Shown here: one piece after another, positions 1 to 10,724 of the stretch
How positions within the stretch are numbered: the stretch's first letter is position 1
Layout: each line of letters opens with the position of its first letter
NCBI GenBank assembly: GCA_015342445.1
Contig: JACEFO010003067.1
Span: forward strand, 60,855-124,854
DNA from: Digitaria exilis
Taxonomy: Eukaryota; Streptophyta; Magnoliopsida; Poales; Poaceae
Length of the DNA stretch: 64,000 bases
Reading direction: 5' to 3'
Position numbers and translations under genes: made by a program
Notes under the pieces: generated by a model
What the model saw: the letters and a program-made list of their open reading frames with translations, nothing else
The model's database searches: none
What the model was told of the DNA's origin: nothing

Positions 1-162
1 TCAAATTACGTTATTGGAGCTGGTTGTAATGAACGAAGGTCATGCTCATCATGCTTTTGGGGCTACTTCATTCCATCTGCTCAGGATGTGTACTGGTCTA
101 AGATCATTGCATTTGTACGTACATACAGATTTGAACTTGGAGGTAAAGCTCTCTTTATTTAA
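1..162 (+). CDS. Possible 3' end of an unrecognised gene, open at the left edge
   Basis: Frame 1 is open from the window edge to a TAA at 160-162, giving 53 residues with a Cys-rich stretch (GCNERRSCSSC) and several aromatic residues. I do not recognise the family. A GGTAAAG at about 140 could instead be a splice donor, in which case the frame after it is intron. The open frame is short enough to be chance; low confidence. Confidence 0.2.
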   Translation, partial: SNYVIGAGCNERRSCSSCFWGYFIPSAQDVYWSKIIAFVRTYRFELGGKALFI

Positions 163-950
163 GTAACCATGAAGTGACAGAAAGCAATACTGCATTTGCA
201 TTTATTGGCACAATTTGGCTTGCTCTTTTGATCTGACTTCTGCATTCTAGTTGTTATTTTGACATTACTACCTTTGTGCTGACTAACCCATTCTACAAGT
301 CTGACGAAGTAGCACACTTCTCTTGGTATTAAGTGTTATACTACAAAATCTCTCAATCTATTGACACATGGCAGTGGAGCAAGTTCACTCATAGAAAACT
401 CAATCAAGATTACACAATTAGGGGCTTGCATCTGAATGTGATATAGTTTAGCCACCAAGGTTTGAGCTATGAACACTAACACTCAGTTTGAAGAGAAGGG
501 TTCGAGGAATTTTGGGCTATATACTGGGGACTTGCGTCCTGATCCATAGGGCCCAAACAGGTCTTTAAGTTTCAATCGATAACCTAGGATCACTAGTATT
601 CGTTCTGTTCATGGGCTATTTATTGACAGTATCTTAAGATTTTTGCAGTTTAGCAAGTATTTTTTTGTGCTTAATTTTTGCAGTTTAACAAAATCCAGGA
701 AGAAGAATCATCTAAATCTCATTCAGTCGATTCATGGCATCATTCTGATACTAATGAAAAAAAAATCTTAATGACATGCAAACTTTCAGCTGTCCCCCCG
801 CCCCCCCTCCCCCAAACCCCCCCCCCCCCCCCAAAAAAAAAAGGCGTGAACGGATAGAGTACACCAGTGAACGGTAACAATTATTTTCACAAATACTGAA
901 TTGACCAAACCCACTATCGACCATATTCGTGGCTTAAACTTGCACGCAAA
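163..950. other. Intergenic, no gene seen
   Basis: AT-rich sequence without a convincing reading frame. It contains a C-rich then A-rich low-complexity tract near 794-842. No terminal inverted repeats or target duplications were recognised. Confidence 0.5.
794..842. repeat. Poly-C / poly-A low-complexity tract
   Basis: An almost pure C run, interrupted by G, T and AAA, is followed directly by about ten A residues. This is a homopolymer region where assembly length is unreliable. Confidence 0.8.
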
Positions 951-1331
951 TTAAATAAAGCTAGTACGTGATAAAGTTGTAACTAAATCACGAGACGGGC
1001 GTACATAGCTTTTCTTGTACATAGCACTCGTATAATCAGCACGCCGCTCAGCTTCCTCACGTAGAGCAAGTTCGGCGTCACGTCGAGCGGTGATTTCTGC
1101 TCGATGGTGATGTGCGTAGCGGCGGCGGAAGTCGGCGTCGGCGATGATGCGGCGCCAGGACCTGCAGACGCCGGCGACGCGCCTGTGGCGCAACCGCTGC
1201 AACGCCGGCGGCGTCACGCGGAGGAGGATCTCGGCGACGAGGTCCTCCGGCAGGTCGGAGAAGAGCGACGTGCCACCATCCTCCGCGTGCTCGGCGGCGG
1301 CGGCTGGCTCCTCCGGGCGATGCCGTAACAT
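951..1331 (-). CDS. Short F-box domain protein, possibly truncated
   Basis: The frame encodes 126 residues. After an Ala/Glu-rich start, residues about 25-70 read as an F-box (LPEDLVAEILLRV, then a VAGVCRSWRRII stretch and a DADFRRRY end), the module by which SCF ubiquitin-ligase substrate adaptors bind Skp1. Grass F-box proteins usually run to 350-450 residues with a C-terminal beta-propeller, Kelch, LRR or F-box-associated domain. None is present here, and the tail is a charged helix (ARRDAELALREEAERRADY) followed by a short unrelated end. It may be a truncated copy, or exon 1 of a spliced gene whose remaining exons lie at lower coordinates. High GC matches real grass coding sequence. Confidence 0.55.
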   Translation of the reverse strand: MLRHRPEEPAAAAEHAEDGGTSLFSDLPEDLVAEILLRVTPPALQRLRHRRVAGVCRSWRRIIADADFRRRYAHHHRAEITARRDAELALREEAERRADYTSAMYKKSYVRPSRDLVTTLSRTSFI

Positions 1332-2051
1332 GAGAGAATCGAAGGAGGAGAAAGAGCCCTATGGCATTGGGTTCAGGATCGGTTAGTTAGGCGATATTTG
1401 TTGGACTTTTTTTTTGTGTTGCATTGTATTTTGGCAAGAGTCATTACTGACCGCGTCCAACGACGTAAATAGATGTGTTCTTCCTACCACAAAATTAATT
1501 CCTATTCGATCTAGCAATACTGTGCCTGCAGGGTGGGCCATGGAGTCAGTGGCACATGTAGCAATGGTTGCCCCTCAAGACGTGTTTTGCCCCACAAAAC
1601 ATCGATGGCAAAAAAAAAAGGGACACGGACGTCCATTTTATTTCTCGTAAAATAACCGGATTATAACTCCAATTATTTGCAAAACAACCCCTGTTTTGAA
1701 TGGCGATCCAGAGCAACAGCTTCTGATGTGATAGAGCCGGGAGATCTATCTGATCGTGAGCAACAACTTCCACTTTTTAAAATTACCAGATAACAACTTA
1801 GTTTGTGAGAGAAGGTTGACGATTTGCTGTTCTCCCCATCGGCATGGAATTCACAAAATCTCATGAAAATGGATGCTTCACCTTCATTGTTCTGTTGATA
1901 AATACTTAACACGCCACATATGACAGTTAATTGTACAGTTTGACACTGTTGTAACCTGTGACAACCCTGTAGATTTCTTGAGTGTTGTTTAACACGTGAT
2001 ACTCCATAAAAACATTCAGATATCCCCGTCACAGCAAGGCACATGGTAAAG
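1332..2051. other. Intergenic; 3' flank of the first NB-ARC unit
   Basis: From about 1690 the sequence matches the segment at about 10725-11460, which is the 3' flank of the second NB-ARC unit. This shows that the duplicated unit includes downstream DNA as well as the gene. Reading frames here are carried along by the duplication and show no protein family. Confidence 0.6.
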
Positions 2052-3535
2052 TTAACTAGGCATGACTCCATTTCTCATAGAACGCTTCCTCTTGGCAGCT
2101 CTTGGTTTTGGCTCTTGAATCTCACAAGCATAGACATGGCTATGGTACGGCGGTATCCGAGACCTCCATGCTAGGACCTCAAATTTCCCGTGAGTCTTAG
2201 CACTCCCATACAGCACATCTTGCAATGTCATGTTCGGAACCTCCTCTTGCGAAGAGCGATGATACTGATCATACACCATGAAAGCTTCGCAGTCCCTAGC
2301 CATCCTCCCAAGGTGTGCAGGTCTATTTTGGTTCAGAAGATCACTAGGGTTCCCACCAAATTTGGAGATGTGCTTATGGGTGACCCCACAAAAGAACGCT
2401 AAAACCTTGCACCAAACGTCGATGTCAAAGTTGTCCCTTAACACGAAAGCAGTGCCATTTGCACCAATGAAATTTCCATTTAGCATTCTGGCCATCTCCA
2501 TGGCCAGAAATGCAAGCCTCGGGTGCTTGTCAGGATCATTAGTCCCAAATGTGAGCGTCTTGAAGAAATACCAAAATGCTTCATTTCGCAGATACTTTAG
2601 AGCAATAACCCCTGTTGTTCCAAGCTTTGAGATATTGTCACACCTGCTCGTTATTATGATTTTAATACACTTTGCTGCACACCTTTTCAAAGCAGAACAA
2701 CATTTCTTCCATGCATCTTCAGTGAGATCCCCAGCTACCTCAACAACAACTAGCAATCTCCCATCCTTGTTTGAAGTGCATTGTTATATCCAATTGGGCA
2801 TCCTTCTCTAGTAAGGGATACCCTTTCATCTCTCAAACCACGGTCACTCAAGAATACAATTTTTGCAAAATGGTTACGAACTCTTTCATCCTTGCAAGCA
2901 TGGGCAACAAGGGTGGTCTTTCCGACTCTGGCAGGGCCAACTACTGGCAGGACCTCCAATAATTCCTGAGAATGATGAGGTTTTGTGTGCAATAGGAAGC
3001 TGATGATATGTTCTGTCTCCATCTGGCGACCAAACATGCTATTTTCAAACACGAGATGCATGCAGTAAGGCTGGTGGTACAGGCGAGGAAAGCTCTTCAA
3101 GAACATGACCAGCTCATTTGTGCCAACAATCATGGAGCTCAAGCTGTCAAGCAGCTCTTGCAGTTCTTCCAAAATCTTTCTACTTGTTCCACTGGAGAAA
3201 CGGAAATCTTTCACAGAAATTAATTTAGATAATAGTGAATAATGACTCACAATCTTATGTTTTGCCACCTCTTTGTTGTGATGCTGGTATCTGAAGCCGT
3301 CGAGCTTGAAATAGCCTTGGTACATTGCGTCTCTCAGCATGTCCAGCTGTTGAAGCATAGCTCGGTTTGTGATGTTCCGTCCAAAGGCTTCTTCATCAAT
3401 GACCTGTGCTCGGAGAAGGACCCAGCGGAGGTGATGCTCTATATCCATCACTGATGGCCTGGAGAAACTGCCAATGAAGAAATTTACGGATCTTGTTGTC
3501 AGCTCACCCAGGACTGCAGAAAGAAGAATCTCCAT
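2052..3535 (-). pseudogene. LRR-less NB-ARC protein, copy A, broken by one frameshift
   Basis: The gene would encode about 490 residues. The 5' part (3535 to about 2750) has the family N-terminus (MEILLSAVLGELTTRSVNFF), a helical region and a P-loop (GPARVGKTTL). The 3' part (about 2756 to 2052) carries the degenerate kinase-2 region (LLVVVEVAGDL), RNBS-B (IIITSR) and the family tail (IPPYHSHVYACE). Alignment by eye with copy B (11587-13027) shows one base missing near 2777-2782 (gaagtgcattg here, gaagcgtatttg there), which moves the frame just before kinase-2. There is no LRR region. Otherwise the codons look well preserved, so the lesion is recent or could be an assembly error. Function, if any remains, would be in nucleotide-dependent immune signalling; that is inferred from the family only. 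Confidence 0.8.
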
Positions 3536-4629
3536 TATTTTATTTTTGGACTCTCTCCTCAGGATGATAGCAAGTAGATGAGAGAGTGAACAGTGGTATG
3601 AAGAATGGAGTTAGATGCTTCTGAGCCAAGACTTCAAGGTTATTTGAAGAAGAACTCAAGAAATCTTTAATGATCATAAAATATATAAGTACATTTTTTG
3701 ACCTTTTGAAACAAGCCATGCGAAAGGTCAGTCCAATTCAATATTCAACAGTCATATAGTCCATGCATAATTCCATACATTTTTTGGCAACTGGGGCTCC
3801 TTTCAAGCAATATTAATTCTTAATAAAGACTACCAGTACTAGTAGTTTTGTTTTTCTAATTCCTCAGTTCTCATGTACTCTCCAATCAGATAATATAATT
3901 GGTAGCTTTACTAAGACTCTTTGTGATTGTGGAGTCATACTTGTCGACTAACTGAAGTCAAGTATCCTATGGTTGTGCAATTTGAACTCGACCTGCGGGG
4001 GGTTATGGTTGTGCAATTTGTTTGTGAAACAAAAACAAGTAGCTACATTGTCAAGCTATCGCCTCCAATTTCCCATGTATCCGAACACTTGCAGGAAGTT
4101 TGGAGCTGAGGCTCCACTATACGATGAGCAACAAATGTTCTTTGACAGTAAGAAAACAATGAAGTAGTCAATTATAAAAAAAAAAAATCAAGTAGTCACT
4201 AGTGCATTTTTTTGCGTCTGAAATGCACTGTGATTCTGTTCGGCTGCCATATCCCCAACCTGGAAAATTAGCTGCCCTGAAGAGAATTAAAGATGGAGCA
4301 CAAAAGGCAAAGTTGTTCTTCAGATTGGGGTTCACTGCAGTGCAGAGTCTTGACGCGACGAGGCAAACCAGAGATCATGATATGATTGGATACCTGGAGG
4401 TGGAAGGCGTGGCCGAATCTTGCCCGCGACGGCGGGCGGAGCCTGTCGAGCGTGCTGGGGAAGAAGCCACCCGGCGGACATGGTGGTTGGTCCACTTGGG
4501 TCCGTACCATGGCTGAACGCGTGCCCCTGGGTCCCCTCCCGGCCACGATGCGCTTGGAAGCCGTTGGGAATCAGAGCGGGGATGCTTAGGGGACTAGCGC
4601 TGGCCGACGACACCGACAGCGCCGCCGGA
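3536..4629 (-). promoter_or_regulatory. 5' flank cassette of NB-ARC copy A with conserved splice-donor-like site
   Basis: This flank is repeated upstream of other family members (about 8250-8950, 13030-14060, 38030-39280). On the minus strand the GC-rich stretch ends in CACCTCCAG|GTATCC, with the candidate donor GT at 4393-4392, followed by intron-like sequence towards the ATG at 3535. A non-coding first exon and a 5' UTR intron of about 0.85 kb are inferred. The upstream side is cut by the LTR insertion at 4630. Confidence 0.45.
4162..4198. mobile_element. Micro-retroposon: tiny A-rich insertion with 9-bp target duplication
   Basis: AAGTAGTCA occurs on both sides (4162-4170 and 4190-4198) of a 19-nt insert that is mainly poly(A). 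The homologous cassette at 13619 has a single uninterrupted AAGTAGTCACTAG. The cassette at about 8468 carries a related insert, so the event predates that duplication. Confidence 0.6.
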
Positions 4630-7600
4630 TGTCACACCTGGTTTAGAATTTAGAAATAAAACAAGATGCATCTCATATGTGTCAGGATCAAGTTTCACAC
4701 ATATGATAGACTCTATGAATAAATAGAACACAAAATTACAGCGGAAATAATAAAATAAATACAATACAAACGTTTTCTAGCAGCGGAATCTTGAACTTTT
4801 CACCACAGACAGCAGTTGACTGGGGGTTGCGTACGCCTAGCGTCACCTTCAACAACTTCACACACCTTCTGAATACTGAGCAGCAATAAGCAAGGATGAG
4901 TACACTTATGGTTGGTACTCAGCAAGGCCACCGAAATAACCGGAACAATTTAATTATCAACTTCAAGTATATTAATCATGTAAGGGTCCAGGCCGTTCAT
5001 GACCGCGAACACGACTGTTATAACAGTTTTACACTTGCAGAGGTTGTACACTTTCACCACAATTCGCGTAAAAGTCCCGAGGAACTTTAGACCCAACCAT
5101 GCTTCACCACAAAGGCGCATACCACACTTCCGAGGTGTGATTGCATAGGGACGCTACAAAGCCTTTACAAAGAATTCCTACATGTGTGTCTGTTCCCAGC
5201 ACTTACGGTTTCAACAGAAGACAGAGTCTTACGATCCCCGCACCAACACATCCACAAACAAATAACAACCCAACAGACAGCACAAACACAACATGTAGTT
5301 CATCTAATTATTCAGCTAAGACCAGAGCCATGTAGTATTGTGGTTGTACGGTTAATCCCGGGTGGTTCTCCATGTTCCGATTAACATATATGATCTTATA
5401 AAGCACAGGTAGAAGGATGGTTAGGGACACATGCCTTTCCGCAAAAGAATACCACTGCTCAGTCTTCAACTCTTGTTCTTGACAGCTTCGGAACGATGCT
5501 CCTCTAATCGTAGCAAACATCGAACACAAGCACAAACATGCAAGCAAAGAAATAAATACAACTAAGAACAATACACCAATCAAAAGAAAAGCTTTTAAAA
5601 GAACGTATGAAATGATGGGGCTCGCTACTACGATCATAAGGGCGCAAGAAACGTTGTGAACGGAACACCGGTGGAAAGGATACAACTATCGAAGGGTTTA
5701 TATTACAAAAGAAAGTAAAGACTATGTGCTTCATTTATTTTAATTAAAAAAATGCATGTAATGAATATTTAGAGAAATATTCATTATTTAAATTAATTAA
5801 ATTATACTTTGATATGTTAAAGCTTAATCAATTTTATTTGCAAATATTTATATAATGATTATACCAATTAAATATTTTAATTTGCAAGAAAGCATGTGAA
5901 AGCATCTAGACGAATAACATAATGTCTCGCGTTGGACTAAACAAGTTATATTAAAAACTTATTCAAATTGTGAACTAACCATATTAATTTAGATTGCACA
6001 AACCGGTGTTTAAACCTAGTTAGATTTTATTTATGAAAACTAATTCAATAATTGTAATCAACAAGTTAACATGATTTGTTTATGAAACAACGGGGTATAA
6101 CCTTAATTAACTTTTAATTAGAAAAAGTTAATATTTATTCATAAAAGCCGATGTACAAACCTAGTCAAGTTTTATTCAGAAAACTAGATTTAATATTGAT
6201 CATTAAGCAAATTAATTATTAGTTTATGAAAAACATTATATAACCTTACTAGCTTTTATTTAGAAAAACATATGAAGTAAATATTATTCAAATTAATATT
6301 ATAAAACATGGAGTCGGAGCTCTAATTAGATTTTATGCAATTTGTAAAACATATAACAAATACTAAGCAAATTAATATTTTATTTATTCTCAAAACATGA
6401 AACTTGGTAAACAACACTATTAAACTAGAGTCTATGCTTTTAGGCAAAAAGAACGAGATTAAACGGAGTTAAAACGTGAAATCTATGGATAAAATAAAGC
6501 TGCAAGGGCTTAACTGCGAAGAAACAGGGCTTCCAGGGGCTGTTTTGAAAGAAACCGAGGGCTAAAACATGATTACATATGAAAACCCGAGGGTTCATAA
6601 GCAAAAGAAGCGGCCAGGGATGGCGGTTCTATATTCCAGAAGCTCGGGGGTCTAAAAAGAAAGAAAAGGACTAAAACGGAATTACTTTTGAACTAGCGTG
6701 GACTGCGCGTTTATAAGCAAGAACTACAGGCGCTTTTCTGCAAAAGCTCCAAGAGCAGCCATGGCGGACAGGAGCTCGGGCGGCTCTGCTCGTGAGGGAC
6801 GCCGGCGATTCGGTGGTCTAGGGGCGCAGCTCGATAGGGGAAACGAAGGAGAACAGAGAGGGAAACGCAAGAAGATGCTCACCATGCGACGGGAGGAGCA
6901 ATGGCGGCCGGAATCGGAGACGGCGGCCGGCGGCTTGGACTTCAACGCAGACAGAGCTCCACCGGTGGCGGAAGGACGCCAGGAACATGCAAATTGGATG
7001 CTCCCGGTCTCGGCGAGGCTCATGGTGCTACCAATTTGTCGCGACGGGGCTCCAAGGCGGCGAATCGGCGAAGAACAGCGCCGGCGACTGCTTCACGCGG
7101 CGGCGGCACAACGTGGAGAAGAGGGAGGAGGGGCGAGGGAGCTCGGGGCTGAGGGAGAGCACGGCGGCGCATTAAATAAACCAGCACGGGGTGCCTTGGC
7201 GTGGAGCGCACGTCGAGGAAAGGGGCGGCGGCGGCGCGTCGGACTCCAACCAGAGTCCTGGTCGGGTGTGGCTGGGAGGTTGGGGATGACAGCGGGGCCC
7301 ACATGGCGGTGAGAGAGAGGGAGCGGAGGAAGAGCTGGAGATGGGCTGCGCTATGGGCCGGGCAAGGGAGTTGGGCTGGTTTCGGCCAGAGAAAGAAAGG
7401 GAGAGGGGCTAGCGGCCTGGAAGAGAAATGGGCCGGCGGGTTTTGCGGGAGGAAAAAGGAAGCTGGGCTTGCGGATGGATTTGGCCCAAGAAGGAAAGGA
7501 GAAATAAGTTTTATTTCGGGAAATAAATTCTGGTTCAAAAGCCATTCTAGGAAATCCTAGAAAATGTATTTAAACCATAGAAAATATTCCAAAATCTCCA

Positions 7601-8010
7601 AAAATTCTAGGAAAAATTCCAGAGATAGTGTTGGAGACTTCGAACCAAAATAAAATATTTGAGGCTCATGAAAAGAGAATTTAAAGCCTTCCAATAAATG
7701 GATTTGACTTTAGGAAAAGAGAATTAATTCCCAGAAAAATCTAGGTAATTCTCAGGGAAGATTAGATCGACCTCTAAACGTATTTTGAAAACTTCACTCA
7801 TAAACACATGATGCATTTTGACATGAATGCAACACTTCAATTAAGGTAACACAAAGCATTTTTATTTGATTTAGGAAAATGATTGTTTTCCTTTACTAAA
7901 TACCCTGTAAATAAGACAAATGTTGGAAAAGTTTTAATAATTAATAAAAATTATTTATTTAATTTTCTTTCTAATTCACATCTCGAAATTCTAAATTTCG
8001 GGGTGTGACA
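4630..8010 (-). mobile_element. Solo LTR, Gypsy type, 3.38 kb
   Basis: The element begins TGTCACACC and ends GGTGTGACA, the TG...CA ends of an LTR. Flanks are CCGGA and CCTGA, a 5-bp target duplication with one mismatch, indicating age. Comparison with the uninterrupted cassettes at 8941-8990 and 14010-14060 places the insertion inside the upstream cassette of NB-ARC copy A. No gag or pol is present, so it is a solo LTR produced by LTR-LTR recombination. The reverse strand has the motifs CTTGCTGAGTA and TACTCATCCTTGCTT found in long grass Gypsy LTRs (RIRE3/RIRE8-like; recalled, not searched), so it is read as lying on the minus strand. Open frames near 6.7-7.5 kb are GC-rich LTR sequence, not genes. 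Confidence 0.75.
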
Positions 8011-8245
8011 CCTGACGCCATGTCTCTGGCCCAGAGAATTTTGCAAAATGCCCCCTAATTTGGATCGCGATTAATAATCATGATACGATTATTTGCAGCA
8101 TAGCCCCTAGGCTCGGATAGAAAATTTAGAAAGAGTTCCCTACTCCGGTACTCCCGCCCTCTCTCTCTCTCTTCCTCCGCCATCGACTCTGATGCCGTCG
8201 GTGTCAGCATCGCCGCCCGCTAACGACAGAAGCTTCACTACGACT
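8011..8245 (-). promoter_or_regulatory. Remainder of copy A upstream cassette, displaced by the solo LTR
   Basis: Resumes the cassette cut at 4629: ATGTCTCTGGCCCAGAG, then a decayed palindromic repeat (about 8062-8086), then a CT-rich stretch (8158-8178) and GC-rich sequence. Before the insertion this lay about 1.1 kb upstream of the copy A start. Confidence 0.45.
8062..8086. repeat. Decayed copy of the GATCGCGATT palindrome
   Basis: The left arm GGATCGCGATT is intact; the right arm has decayed (AATCATGATAC). The TTTGCAAAATGCCCC context on its left and ATTTGCAGCATAGCCCC on its right are shared with the better copies. Confidence 0.5.
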
Positions 8246-9014
8246 TTTGGGATTGTCGACTAACTGAAGTCAAGCATCCTAATTCCTATGGTTGTGCAAT
8301 TTGAACTCGACCTGCGGGGGGTTATGGTTGTGCAATTTGTGTGTGAAACAAAAACAAGTAGCTATATTCCCAAGCTATCGACTCCAATAATTTCCCATGT
8401 AGCAGGAAGTTTGCAGGTGAGGCTCTATGATGAGCAACAAATGTTCTTTGACAGTAACAACAAAATCAGGTAGTCAATTATTAAAAAAAAAAGATCAAGT
8501 AGTCGCTAGTGCATTTTTTTTGTCGTCTGAAATGCACTGTGATTCTGTTCGGCTACCATATCCCAAACCTGGGAAAACTAGCTGCCCTGAAGAGAATTAC
8601 TGAATTAAAGATGGAGCACAGAAGGCATAGCTATTCTTCAGATTGGGGTTGAATGTAGAGTCTTGACACAACGAGGCAAGAATGTAGAGTCTTGACACAA
8701 CGAGGCAAACCGGAGGTCAGGATATGATTGGATACCTGGAAGTGAAAGGCGTGGCTGATTCTAGCGGGCGACAGCGAGCGGAGCCGGCCCAGCACCCGGG
8801 GGGAAGAAGCCACCCGGCAGACTATGGCGGCTTGGTCCGCTTGTGTCCGTGTCGTGGCCAAACGCGCGCCCCTGTGTCCCCTCCCGGCCACGATGCGCTT
8901 GGAAGCCGTTGGGAATCAGAGCGGGGATGCTTAGGGGGCTAGCGGTGGCCGACGGCGCCGGCAGCACCGTCGTACGCCATGTCTCCGACCCAGAGGATTT
9001 TGCAAAGTGCCCCG

Positions 9015-9033
9015 TGATTAATAATTGCGATCC
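9015..9033. repeat. Half-decayed GATCGCGATT palindrome
   Basis: GATTAATAATTGCGATCC retains the right arm; the left arm is lost. It sits between TTTGCAAAGTGCCCC and ATTATTTGCATCATAGCCCC, the same context as the copy at 8062. Confidence 0.5.
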
Positions 9034-9363
9034 GATTATTTGCATCATAGCCCCTGGGCTCGGATAGAAAATTTGCGAAGAGGTCCCTACTCCGGCACTC
9101 CTGTACTCTCTCTCTCTCTCTCCGCCGTCGACTCTGATACCGTCACCGCTGCCCGCTAATGACAGAGGAAGCCCTCTGCTCACTCGAGGAAGACGAAAGG
9201 GAACGGCCTCCCCTGCTCGGCCATGGCTAGTCAATGCACTAATTTGCCGACGTTCTTGCCGAACAGCACCGACCAGCCTGAGGCCTAAGCCCCACCTCGC
9301 CGGCGGCGCCGCCTGAAGCCAACAGCTGCCGTGTGCTGCTGAGAGTTCGTGGCATCGCCGACG

Positions 9364-9407
9364 AGTAGCAAGCAAATCTTTATTAAAAAAAAGTAGCAAG
9401 CAAATCT
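9364..9407. mobile_element. Micro-retroposon: 12-nt insert with 16-bp target duplication
   Basis: AGTAGCAAGCAAATCT is present at 9364-9379 and again at 9392-9407, flanking only TTATT plus seven A. The homologous site at about 14325 has a single copy without insert. The pattern (poly(A) end and a 16-bp direct repeat) is that of target-primed reverse transcription by a LINE machinery. Confidence 0.75.
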
Positions 9408-9492
9408 GAGCCAGAGTGGTGAGCGACAGGATTGAGCCTGGGTTTCTCTTGGAGGCCACCCAATGGAAAATCAAATTCAGCAGTGACCAAAG

Positions 9493-9710
9493 ATAAGTAG
9501 TTTGACTTTTTTTTCCCAAGTTTGACCGCTCGTCTTATTTAAAAAATTATGTAAAATATAAATTTTTTCATTATGGATTACTTTTTTATTAAACATTCTT
9601 CAAGAATAACTTAAATTTGACTGATTTTGTATAATTTTTTTTTGAATAAGACAAGCGGTTAAACTTGGTGTCAAAAAAGTCAAATGACTTATAATTTGAA
9701 ACGGAGGGAG
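9493..9710. mobile_element. Stowaway-like MITE, left end truncated
   Basis: The right end ACGGAGGGAG followed by TA matches the CTCCCTCCGT inverted-repeat end of grass Stowaway (Tc1/mariner) MITEs. The left side is its reverse complement from ATAAGTAGTTTGAC inward (AAGTTTGACCGCTCGTCTTATT against AATAAGACAAGCGGTTAAACTT) but lacks the outermost 20 or so bases, so the element has lost its left terminus. Confidence 0.6.
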
Positions 9711-10443
9711 TAAAAGAGAACATGTAAGCACTAGTTGAAGTAATGCAAAAGTCTAGTCCGATACACAAAAGTCATAGTCCATATCCTTTTTTAACCATCT
9801 GACTCCTATCGACAATATTTACTTGTTAACAAATACATACAAGCAGTACTAGTCATTTTATTTTTTGACTTTAACCATTCTCATCTGCTCGACTCACATA
9901 ATATAATTGCTAGATTATCGACATTCTTGTGCTTGTGGCATGAAACATGTATCGAAAACAAATCAGCTGGCCCAATCTCTAATCTGCAGGGTGAAGTGAA
10001 ATGCCTCAGCTAAGATTTCAAGGACGTATCAAGAACAACTCGAGCTCCTTAGTATGACACATTTTTGACCATTTTAAAGAAGAACAATGACTAGAGTCTC
10101 AATCAAGTCATGCAGAAAAGGTCAGTCCACTCAAATAGACAATACTTATAGTCCATGCATTTTTTTTTACCATGGTGGCTCCTTTCGACCAATGCTAAAT
10201 TGTTAATAAATATAACCAGTAGAGATCATTTCCTTTTTCTACTTTCTCATATATTCTTCCCAGTTAATAAAAATAGCTAGCTTTACTAACTATTCTTGAC
10301 TTTGTGGTATGAAGCATCCAGTTGCTGGACAGTGCGTCCGACGTCAAAAGAAATACCTACACTGATATAGTACAAATACAGACTACAAAAGTTCTTTGAC
10401 ACCTGCAGCGCTTGGAAGCTGTTGGGAAATAGCCTCCGGAAGG

Positions 10444-10481
<38 letters not shown>

Positions 10482-10719
10482 GAACGAAGCTGTCCTACTC
10501 GACAACAAAATTGGATTTTTATACTCTTTTCATCACTCTCGCTCCTTTAACATTGTACTGTATCAGGATGTGCTACACTTTCTAGAGATTGTACCATAGT
10601 ACGTGCTTATACATAACACTTGGAAATTGACACATCCTTAGCAATTTCAGCAGCTTTGCATTGTGAAATATAGATTGTAACATGTCTGATGTCTCTGTGT
10701 GTCTTGCGGTGTGCTAACC
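9711..10719. other. Intergenic remnant of an upstream flank
   Basis: Segments such as TTTCAAGGACGTATCAAGAACAACTC near 10015 and the sequence from about 10100 to 10340 resemble the immediate 5' flank of the NB-ARC copies (3600-3900, 13110-13400). They appear to be the promoter-proximal part of a family member whose coding region has been deleted. No coding frame is recognisable. Confidence 0.4.
10445..10478. repeat. (CT)n microsatellite
   Basis: Seventeen CT dinucleotides without interruption. Confidence 0.95.
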
Positions 10720-10724
10720 CAGAG

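Larger units (their letters stand above)
8246..9492 (-). other. Second copy of the upstream cassette, without a gene
   Basis: From GTCGACTAACTGAAGTCAAG onward this repeats 3945-4629 and continues with the segment interrupted there by the LTR. The donor-like site is CTTCCAG|GTATCC, with GT at 8735-8734. The 3' neighbouring gene expected at lower coordinates is absent because the copy A cassette lies there, so this is an orphan cassette left by unequal exchange. Reading frames here are not conserved as protein. Confidence 0.55.

Noticed and set aside
6698..7560. ORFs of 119-204 codons in the GC-rich part of the first solo LTR
   Set aside because: Overlapping frames on both strands with Arg/Ala/Gly bias; the element has no internal domain.
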